Made by a program: the position numbers and the translations under genes
Assembly (NCBI GenBank): GCA_001953115.1
Contig: LSSL01002374.1
Coordinates: 1 to 19,083 of the forward strand
Source of the DNA: Smittium mucronatum
Taxonomy: Eukaryota; Kickxellomycota; Harpellomycetes; Harpellales; Legeriomycetaceae
Reading direction: 5' to 3'
DNA: 19,083 nt
Part shown: one piece after another, positions 12,440 to 19,083 of the stretch
Layout of the letters: every line of letters starts with the position of its first letter
How positions within the stretch are numbered: position 1 is the stretch's first letter
Notes under the pieces: model-generated
What the model saw: the letters and a program-made list of their open reading frames with translations, nothing else
The model's database searches: none
Told to the model about the DNA's origin: nothing

Positions 12440-12637
12440 TTAATGAAATTTATATCTTTTTCCTGAAAAAATACCCTTAAGCACCGCATTACTTTTGCCA
12501 AAAATCTCTTGAACAAAAATCTCTTCCGTTGCAGTTATATTCCTTATAATCATCATTTTAATGAGTTCCATTATGATGATCATAATTTTAGAGGTTAAGT
12601 GAGTATCTATCCCATATTTTTGCTTTTTAAGTTTTCA
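12440..12637 (-). pseudogene. Open segment of about 66 codons, unrecognised
   Basis: A minus-strand run open from just after a TGA near 12638 to TAA at 12440-12442. It contains an Ile/Met-rich hydrophobic stretch and then RNITATEEIFVQEIFGKSNA. It lies directly downstream of the membrane-segment piece at 12667-12960 but in a different frame, so the two could be parts of one membrane protein gene broken by a frameshift. A few open runs this long are expected by chance in the window. Confidence 0.25.
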
Positions 12638-12666
12638 AAACGGTTTTCTTTCATATCTGAGCTCGT

Positions 12667-12960
12667 TTATATATTGAGTTCATGTAATAGAAAAATTGTA
12701 AACCCCACACCTACCGCAATCGATATGAGAGCATACATTGCACTGATCGCTGTAAAACAAAAACTTGGTGATTTATTATCACCGAATTTTGAGATTAAAT
12801 GTCTTAATCCTGCCGCGTTTTTTATTATTTAATTGCTGTTTTTTTTTTGAATTCACAAAAATGTTTCATTTTCAATTATTCGGTTGTTTTTTTCTGGTAA
12901 TTATTTGTGATTACCGAGTTCAACTTTGATATCTGAGATTTAAAATATCAAATTAGATCT
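12667..12960 (-). pseudogene. Stop-poor segment with one predicted membrane helix
   Basis: One frame of 98 codons has four internal stops, about half of what chance predicts; the last 54 codons (12828-12667) are open. After a basic stretch, GLRHLISKFGDNKSPS, comes an uncharged hydrophobic segment, SAMYALISIAVGVGFTIFLL, long enough to cross a membrane once. A basic loop before a helix is common in transporters of the major facilitator type, but one helix does not identify a family. The opposite strand also has an open frame over part of this stretch; I prefer the minus strand because the hydrophobic block and the basic flank are coherent. Confidence 0.3.
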
Positions 12961-13174
12961 TTAACAGATGAAGATGGTCGCATCACCCTTTAATTATTCT
13001 TTTTAGACTAGTTTTTTAAACTGTATTCCTGATACATTCTATAATTTCTATGTGTATGAATTTTCACTTTTACCCGATCCGATTCAGATTTTTAATTCAG
13101 GACAATCTCATTTCTATTTTGTGATCAGAGTTTCTTATCAGCAATATAGGAAGTTTTCTATTATGATCCTTATT

Positions 13175-13270
13175 CTAAATAAATAAGGTCCATGCAAGAT
13201 TAATCAATATCAATGGATTTAATTTCACTTCACTTCTCAGCTCATTCGGTCTATATTTTAAAATCCCCAT
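13175..13270 (-). pseudogene. Short ATG-initiated segment, possible 5' end of the decayed tract
   Basis: An ATG at 13268-13270 opens a 31-residue frame, ending at TAG 13175-13177, that contains MGILKYRPNELRSEVKLNPL. It sits at the upstream edge of the 8.1-13.3 kb tract, where base composition changes back to A/T-rich, so it might be the original start. The length is not significant alone. Confidence 0.2.
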
Positions 13271-13299
13271 ACTTTTTTTTTCTTTGTTTAAAATTTTAT

Positions 13300-15205
13300 G
13301 CGATTATATTGGATCCTTGAAAACGATTCTTTAAAAAGGGAGAGGGTTATATATATTTTTTTAAATATATTTCTATAAGTCAAATTGAAATTCCGGGTCA
13401 AATTATGACTTAATTTACCAAATTGAGTGTATTTTTTTACCGGAGAAAAAGTAAAAGGATAAATTGTAAAATAGAATGTAAATTATTGGATATTAATCAA
13501 ATATTAAATTATTAAACAATACAAATTTAATTTTTTACCAATACGCTTTATTTTTTCACAAGCCTTTTTATTTCTTTACAGGAAATTTTTTCTAGATTCA
13601 AAAATATTAACTTATTTTCAGTACAAACCTCAAACTGTTCTCTAAATGGACACAATCTATTTCTTTTTGATCATTTTTATTTGGAATATTTATCAAACGT
13701 TTTTAGCAAAATACTGATAGTAATATATATTTCATAAAAATAAAAAAGCATATAAAAAATGAAAATAGTATTTGGGAGGTATCTTATAACTTAATTATAG
13801 TATATTTTAGGAGTATTTACTGGGTTTTCATGAAAATTTTACCCTCATTTTATATAAAGGATCAATTGGTATTAATAATTTTGCCATTTTCACCTAATAA
13901 GATCAATTTAACTGATCTTTAAAAGTTTTTAAATTAAAATTTAAACTCATCTAATATTAAAAAATGATATAAATCTGCAAAATTTCACTTACAGACTTAT
14001 GATCGCTTTTCTGAGATTTGCTAATTATCGATTTTTTATAAAATGAACATTTTTTTTGGCTTAATATTGATAGATTATTGACAAGAAAGTTTCACTAAAC
14101 CCCAAAATAAAACTTTAAATGGGTAGCTTAATGTGTGAATATAGTGCATATATAAATTATTAAAATAGTAAAATAATTTATAATCTGTATAACTCCCAAA
14201 TATTAAATATAAAAAATTAAAAATACTTGTATACTTAAATATTATTTATATTCTTCACTTTTTAGTATTTTATTTCTTCAGTAAGCTTTTAATCCGATGG
14301 AAACTTCAATCATTACATTTTTTTTAGAATGTCTGAGTGAGATTATAATTATAAAACATAATAATTTAAATAACCAATTGAATAAAATTTTGATTTTTTT
14401 TATTGAAAAAGGAAGATCATTTTGAGTGATAGAATCAAAAAATCACCTTTTCTACCCCTGAATAACTTTATTGTGTAAACTGAACCTATTTTTTAATTTT
14501 ATATACCAAAGATAAAAAAATATAAATGCCAATTTTTTTTAAATTAGGGATCCATGTTATTTTAGAATTATTATTTTTCCATATTTCTTAATTTTATTGT
14601 ATAATTCAATTTAACTAAAATTTATTATAAAAATTTCATTTTATATTGTATTTATAGAACAAAACAAAAAAATTTTTGTTCTAATCTATCACACAGCTAA
14701 GGATAGCATTTTTCATTATATTTTTTTTATTTGCGGTCTTCTCTTGCAATTGATGTGTGTTATATTTAGCATATTTGCTCTGTTGACATTGAAAAGAAAT
14801 ATGTAAACGTGGACATATTTTTTCGAGAAGCACATAACACGAGAAAAACTTTCCAGCAATAATATTTGATATTATTAATACAAAAATAATCAATTAATAC
14901 TTTAATATACTATAGTAGAATCAAAGTCGATGAAAGATCTTTTTTTCATTAAATTTTTAATGAAACCTGATAATTTTTTTGCTCTGAAATCTATTCCAAT
15001 AAAAATATGGTCTGTCAAAAATATTCACTTAATTTAATAAAGTACAAAATTTCCATTTTCTTCTGGGATATCTTGTTATAATTCAGTTTGTCAATGTTAG
15101 TTAAATATAAATTCTATGAATTACTCAAAGTATTCTTTGAAATTTTTGTAAATTATAGGAGCGATACTCTTTTTCATTATGTATAATTATCCTTAATAGT
15201 TTTAT
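13300..15205. other. A/T-rich stretch, no gene supported
   Basis: I see no recognisable gene. Minus-strand pieces near 14681-14890 and 14940-15080 have slightly richer amino-acid composition but no family motif, and the longest open run there has no ATG. Confidence 0.5.
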
Positions 15206-15207
15206 TA

Positions 15208-15267
15208 CAGGGTTTTTCATTCAAATAGAACCTTTTTTTTATTCCAACAGACCATTTTTTTCTGGAT
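15208..15267 (+). repeat. Left terminal inverted repeat of the MITE
   Basis: Begins CAGGGTTTTT next to TA. It matches the reverse complement of 15447-15506 with a handful of substitutions. Confidence 0.8.
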
Positions 15268-15446
15268 CTGTGGGGACATTCTTATATCCAATAATTCACT
15301 TTAACTTATAGGCATTAATTATGTCATTATTGGTTAAATTTCTATTTTGCCTAGGCATTACAAGTTTTTTCTTTTTGATAGGTATAAATAATTATTTAAT
15401 CCAATGATAACGCTTTTTATATTTTCATCAAAAAAATAGCCGCGAA

Positions 15447-15506
15447 AATCTAAAAAAAGGGTCTATTGAAATCAAAAAAAAGCTTCTATTGAAATTAAAA
15501 ACCCTG
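15447..15506 (-). repeat. Right terminal inverted repeat of the MITE
   Basis: Reverse complement begins CAGGGTTTTTAATTTCAATA. It contains two 23-bp-spaced TCTATTGAAAT words. Confidence 0.8.
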
Positions 15507-15508
15507 TA

Positions 15509-15931
15509 AAGCTTTCCAAAGAATTAATAACCAATGGAGTAAAAATTTCAGTTCTTTATTCTAATTTATATAGCTAATAAAATAAAATAATTTTTTGAAT
15601 CACACCTTTGACATAAAATGTTTTAGATCATATTATGATTAAAGGTGCCTTAAATATTTCAAAAAATCTCTGTTTTTCCATCGATTTTACCTTATATATG
15701 GAATTTTTGATATAAATTCTATATTTAGCTTTACCACTTCTGAGAATGTCAATTTTTTTTTAATAAATAGTAATAGAAATTAAACCTTCTCATTAAAAAA
15801 TAGAGAATTTATTTAGCTTTAGTTACTGCTTTAACCAATCCATATATTATTATTTATGTAGATTACATACATCCAATTTTTTCTATCTCATATTTAAAAT
15901 TTTTAATAAACATAATTAGAATTTATAATCA
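15509..15931. other. A/T-rich gap, nothing seen
   Basis: No open frame, repeat or motif that I can support between the MITE and the decayed tract that follows. Confidence 0.6.
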
Positions 15932-16593
15932 TTATTTCGGAATATTCCTATAGCTAAATTTATTAATATTAGGCCTATATCCGAACAAACTGCTACTATT
16001 ACGGTTTATAAATATATAAGCAAACGGAAAGTATATCGATATGCAGATTGCTTGACTTTGGAAATGAATTTATAAGTTTTTTGATTTCATTAAATCTCTA
16101 AATTTTTATATATAATATGAATAATATGCTATATAAAGATCCTAGAAACCTCCGATTTAACCATATTTTTACTAAGTTTCAGTAGGGACGGAGTTTTAAC
16201 CATTTTTTTTCGACGATATCATTATCGATTTTTGTATAAACTTTTTTTAAATTAACATCCTTTCTATCCGAGTCCAACTTTGTTTTGTTTTGTTTTTTTG
16301 GTTTAAATTCCAGGCTGTAGTATTTTTAAAAAAATACTTTATAGAAAGCTAAGCGTTTAACTATACAGAATTGCAAACGTTCACAAACACTGATTGTTAT
16401 TATCTGGCCTGAATTTTCCTTGAATGTTTTTAGCTCTCCCCTAAAAACAAATCTTTTAAGGTTAAAAGCGTATTGCACTGTATAGCTTTGCTGATTTTAA
16501 GTTTTGGTGAATGTAAATCTTAATTTCTAATATTCTAACCATAAGTATAATTTTCAAAGGTTTCCAGTATCCAAAAAATTGAATAATTTTCAT
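15932..16593 (-). pseudogene. Decayed minus-strand coding tract, family unknown
   Basis: An ATG at 16591-16593 opens 43 codons (MKIIQFFGYWKPLKIILMVR...) to TAA at 16462. An overlapping frame then runs from about 16496 to 15999, with only three internal stops (16326, 16179, 16098) in about 166 codons, where about fifteen are expected. It contains NLKRFVFRGELKTFKENSG, SVCERLQFCIVKRLAFYK and VEKKWLKLRPY. A third short frame ends at 15932 with NSSSLFGYRPNINKFSYRN. This pattern of low stop density, consistent direction and frameshifts at the joins fits a former gene of about 220 codons. I do not recognise a domain. Its 5' end lies less than 80 bp from the insertion site of the Tc1/mariner element at 16670, so the insertion may have struck its promoter or N-terminal region. 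Confidence 0.4.
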
Positions 16594-16671
16594 AAATATT
16601 TAATTTATATGAAAAAATCGATTAAAATTTTTAGGTGTATTATTGATTTCGAGACAATAAATAATTTATTA

Positions 16672-17160
16672 GTAAAATTGGGCCATTTTCAAATGATACT
16701 TATCTAATTTGATCAATAATTTTTATTTAAAAAAAATCAAAATTTTTACGTTTTACAAATGGAATTTTGGCATTTCAAAGGAATAAATTTCATGTTTTTC
16801 AAATCGGATTTCGGAATTATAAAAATACGATTTTCCCATGATTTAAATCATTTTTTAGCATTTAAAAAAATAATTTTTCATCTTTTAAAAATTCTAAATA
16901 TAGAAATTATGCAAATTGGAAGCTGTTTTTTTTTTAGCATATTGAATTTTTATCCATTTTCAAATGAAAAAGTAAATTTTTTTTGCAAATCTCATTGGGA
17001 TATTTTAAAAATAATTGAGCCGAAAAACTAACCATCGAAATAAACCGATTTTGGGTGTTCTATAGGTAATTTTTTAAAAGTTCTATAATTTAACTTTTGA
17101 GAAGAAACTTGTTTTTTCAAAAGATCACAATTTTTTTTATGAAATTTACAGCGGAAATAG
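16672..17160 (+). repeat. Left long terminal inverted repeat
   Basis: Matches the reverse complement of 18361-18817, for example TTTTTACGTTTTACAAATGG at 16743-16762 against its inverted copy near 18719-18738. It holds about 50 bp (16857-16905) absent from the right arm. Its 90-codon open frame (16759-17031) is broken in the right arm, so I do not treat it as a gene. Confidence 0.85.
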
Positions 17161-17333
17161 GTTTAAATTTATATTTTATAATTGATTAGGATATAAGGGC
17201 TTAAATCTTTAAAGTTGATGGACTATAAAATTTTGTGTTTATAGAAGAAAAGAGTTATGTTACAACTAATTTTTGCAAAACATCTCCTTAAGTTATCCCA
17301 GAAAATATTTTGAAGCGACTCTTCAAATAGATC

Positions 17334-18250
17334 TCAAATGGATAAATATCTATTTTCTGGATATCTGATATTGTACCCAACATATATTTTTACATTGCAG
17401 AATATTTTCTCAACTGGATTTAGCATATAGGAGTATGAGGATAAAAATATCAATTTGCAGCCATATTGAGACGCAATTTCTCTTTTTTTTTCTTTCACTT
17501 TTGAGTGTTCTTGCGTTATCAAGTATTATGTAACTTCTATTGAGAATTTCATCGGCCAATATTACATACATGAGCTCTAAATTGAAATTTATTAACAAAG
17601 CTGCATTTACAGTTCTAATAGTTACTATTTTGTGATGTAAGATTTTTTTAAAAATTATTTGATATTATTAAGTTAAAATTTCTTGCGCTGAAGGTTGGGA
17701 GCGTTACTGATACGTTATTTAAAATATCCGGTTTAGCTATAGTCATTCTAAATTGGATATTAAAACCCTATTCTTCTATAAATATGCAATCGCTTTTATC
17801 TGCTGCAACATTATAGTTAAAAAATCTGGCATGTAAAGCTCTGTTTTCAAGAATTTATCGGAAATTTACTTTATCTAGTTCTCATTTTTTCAAAATAATA
17901 ATTAATTTTTTTTAGTCTATTTTAAACAGACGAACAAATATAGATTGATGCCTAAGTTTTCAAATATTTTCCCCTCGATTTTATTTAAAGTTATTTCTGG
18001 TTTCCATTTAAGTAAACCTTCTATCTGAGCATAAAGCATTATATTTTAAATTTAAATTCAGTCCCTTTTCATCAAAAGTGTTTATTGGGATCACTGGCTG
18101 AGCTGGCTCTTCAAAAAAAAAAAAAAAAAAGTTTTTTTGGCTACAGAAAAGAGCCTCTTAGCAGACCCATATTTTATTCCTAAAATTTTCTGATGCATTT
18201 CTTGTTGACATCCCGTTTTCAAAAAACAAATGAAAACGATATCTGTTTTA
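17334..18250 (-). pseudogene. Broken IS630/Tc1-mariner transposase (DDE)
   Basis: Remnant of the cut-and-paste transposase that moved the surrounding element. Pieces in several frames align in family order. A helix-turn-helix piece, KILGIKYGSAKRLFSVAKKT, lies at 18189-18130. PEITLNKIEGKIFENLGINL (18000-17941) corresponds to the usual TL-ei-l--gi-vs linker. ENRALHARFF...CIFIEE*GFNIQFRM (from 17848) holds the first catalytic block, but the expected Asp of FIDE reads Glu and the next residue is a stop (17768-17770). IVTIRTVNAALLINF leads to YIILDNAR, with the second Asp at 17518-17520. After a frameshift comes LSSYSYMLNPVEKIF, with the third catalytic residue Glu at 17409-17411. The Asp-Glu spacing of about 35 residues fits DD34E-type enzymes. 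An A18 tract at 18113-18130 interrupts the region after the helix-turn-helix. Intact enzymes are about 330-350 residues; this spans about 305 codons. Confidence 0.85.
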
Positions 18251-18360
18251 ATTTCTTTGTGATTTTTTTATATTTTCTAGAGATTTGGGTTTTAAATACA
18301 TCCTCATTCTGAGGCTGATTAATAATAGGATAATTTTATCCGAACTAATTTCACAAAATA

Positions 18361-18817
18361 GTTTTACCAGCGTTTTTTTTTTTGAAAAAAAACTGCGATC
18401 TTTTGAAAAAACAAGTTTTTTTATCAAAAGTCAAATTGTAGAACTTTTAAAAAATTATCTAAAGAACACCCAAAATCATTTATTTCGATGGTTAGTTTTT
18501 CGGCTCAATTATTTTTAAAATAGCCCAATGAGCTTTGCAAAAAAAATTTACTTTTTCATTTGAAAATGGATAAAAATTCAATATACTAAAAAAAAAAAAA
18601 AACAGCTTCCAATTTGCAAAAATTCTAAAAAATGATTTAAATCGTGGAAAAATCGTAATTGTATAATTCCAAAATCCGATTTGAAAATGTGAAATTTATT
18701 CTTTTGAAATGCCAAAATTCCATTTGTAAAACGTAAAAATTTTGAAATTTTTTATAAAAAAATTATTGATAAAATTAAATGTGTTTTTTTTTTTTAAAAA
18801 AAACGGTTCAGTTTTAC
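18361..18817 (-). repeat. Right long terminal inverted repeat
   Basis: Inverted copy of the left arm. Its inner end carries GGTAAAACT (reverse complement of 18359-18367), which resembles the GTAAAACT at its outer end, hinting at paired direct repeats inside each arm. Confidence 0.85.
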
Positions 18818-18819
18818 TA

Positions 18820-19083
18820 GCAAATTTTTTATATATCATTTAATATATATTAAATAATTAAAACAAAAGAATTTTCTTGCTATTTTTACCCCGATTAGAT
18901 TTTTATTATAAATTGATGCAGTTTTTTTTTAGATTAAAAAGTATTAAATCTAAAAAAAAAAAAATTGTCTCTGAATCTCCTTTTTTTATTTTTTATAAGC
19001 TTGTAAATTTAATTGTAATATATATTGACATATAGGATCTCTTTGAAATTATTTGATAAAAACTTGATTAAAAAAAAAAAAAA
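18820..19083. other. A/T-rich tail of the window
   Basis: No gene. Apart from the hairpin it consists of TATA-rich and homopolymer sequence, and the window ends in a run of 13 A, which may be where an assembly stopped. Confidence 0.6.
18922..18960. repeat. Small perfect hairpin
   Basis: TTTTTTTTTAGATT at 18922-18935 is followed, after an 11-nt spacer, by its exact inverse at 18947-18960. Most of the stem is A/T homopolymer, so it may be fortuitous. No flanking gene suggests a terminator role. Confidence 0.5.

Larger units (their letters stand above)
8137..13270 (-). pseudogene. Long decayed minus-strand coding tract, family unknown
   Basis: About 5 kb that differs from both flanks: G+C is higher (sampled lines near 27-33%) and the plus strand is pyrimidine-rich, so the minus strand is purine-rich, as coding strands often are in A+T-rich genomes. 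Several minus-strand segments are poorer in stops than expected and read like protein: 13175-13270, 12667-12960, 12440-12637, 10312-10581, 9157-9420, 8532-8696 and 8137-8340. They fall in different frames, so frameshifts would be needed to join them. Between them stop density is at the random level. I recognise no domain; reverse transcriptase, integrase, DDE and kinase signatures were looked for by eye and not found. It could be one large gene, several genes or an old element. The better segments are listed separately. Confidence 0.35.
15208..15506. mobile_element. TA-flanked MITE, 299 bp
   Basis: A non-coding miniature inverted-repeat element. It starts CAGGGTTTTTCATTCAAATA at 15208 and ends with the inverted counterpart, ...AAAAACCCTG at 15506. 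TA sits immediately outside both ends (15206-15207 and 15507-15508), as expected for the TA target duplication of Tc1/mariner transposases. The terminal inverted repeats match over about 60 bp with roughly 85% identity and weaker similarity for perhaps 20 bp more. Each arm holds two copies of a TCTATTGAAAT-like word about 23 bp apart (15462-15472 and 15485-15495 on the right), possible transposase-binding subrepeats. The interior has no coding capacity, so it would have relied on a transposase encoded elsewhere. Its ends do not match those of the 16672-18817 element. Confidence 0.8.
16672..18817 (-). mobile_element. Complete but inactive Tc1/mariner (IS630-family) transposon
   Basis: An element of about 2,146 bp with long terminal inverted repeats enclosing a broken transposase. 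The outermost matching words are GTAAAATTGGGCC on the left and, read inward from the right, GTAAAACTGAACC. Both follow a TA (16670-16671 and 18818-18819), the target duplication typical of the superfamily, and no similarity continues outside. The arms (about 489 and 457 bp) are very similar apart from substitutions and an indel of about 50 bp present only in the left arm (around 16857-16905). The central part carries the transposase on the minus strand. The long arms resemble the long-inverted-repeat layout of some Tc1-like elements. The element can no longer make its own transposase. Confidence 0.8.

Noticed and set aside
12599..12832. 77-codon plus-strand frame rich in Pro, Ala and Ile
   Set aside because: No ATG at its start and no recognised family; the minus strand gives a more coherent basic loop plus membrane segment in a longer stop-depleted frame. 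The choice is not certain.
8137..13270. Possibility that the tract is a retrotransposon pol gene
   Set aside because: No YxDD reverse-transcriptase box, RNase H or integrase zinc-binding signature was seen in any minus-strand frame, and no long terminal repeats flank the tract.
14681..14893. 70-codon minus frame with a hydrophobic start resembling a signal peptide
   Set aside because: It begins at TTG right after a stop and has no ATG before its last part, so a secreted eukaryotic protein is not supported.
16759..17031. 90-codon ATG-started open frame, the longest in the window
   Set aside because: It lies inside the transposon's left inverted repeat, and the same frame is broken by a stop and a length change in the right arm; its composition is that of random A/T-rich translation.
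18285..18518. 77-codon plus-strand frame
   Set aside because: It spans the junction of the transposon interior and the right inverted repeat, has no family similarity and runs opposite to the transposase.

Overview
This window is a very A+T-rich stretch (roughly three quarters or more A+T) in which I find no intact protein-coding gene, no tRNA or rRNA and no CRISPR array. It looks like gene-poor eukaryotic DNA full of dead mobile elements. The style (extreme A+T, no introns seen, an IS630/Tc1-type transposase and a MULE-type transposase) fits an expanded microsporidian genome, but the assignment is inference and another A+T-rich eukaryote is possible. Absence of any open frame over 90 codons in 19 kb argues against a bacterium.

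Layout. 1-950: featureless. 989-2426, minus strand: a broken MULE (Mutator-like) transposase, recognised by conserved blocks in the right order, riddled with stops and at least one frameshift. 2430-8100: mostly A/T-rich sequence without genes; it holds a small GC-rich patch near 2981-3034 and a short AT-hook-like peptide fragment near 3567. 8137-13270: richer in G+C and with a pyrimidine-rich plus strand; scattered stop-poor minus-strand segments suggest one or more badly decayed genes of unknown family. 13300-15200: nothing definite. 15208-15506: a 299-bp MITE with ~60-bp terminal inverted repeats flanked by TA. 15932-16593: another stop-poor minus-strand tract, unrecognised. 16672-18817: a complete but dead Tc1/mariner (IS630-family) transposon of about 2.15 kb, flanked by TA, with terminal inverted repeats of about 460-490 bp and a frameshifted minus-strand transposase in the middle. 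18820-19083: A/T-rich tail with a small hairpin.

How it fits together. The window records at least three waves of DNA transposons (MULE, full-length Tc1/mariner, TA-specific MITE), all now inactive, plus older decayed coding sequence. Every coding remnant I can support reads on the minus strand. Caution on the unrecognised tracts: at this composition about 9% of random codons are stops, so open runs of 40-60 codons arise by chance; only the MULE and Tc1/mariner calls rest on family motifs.
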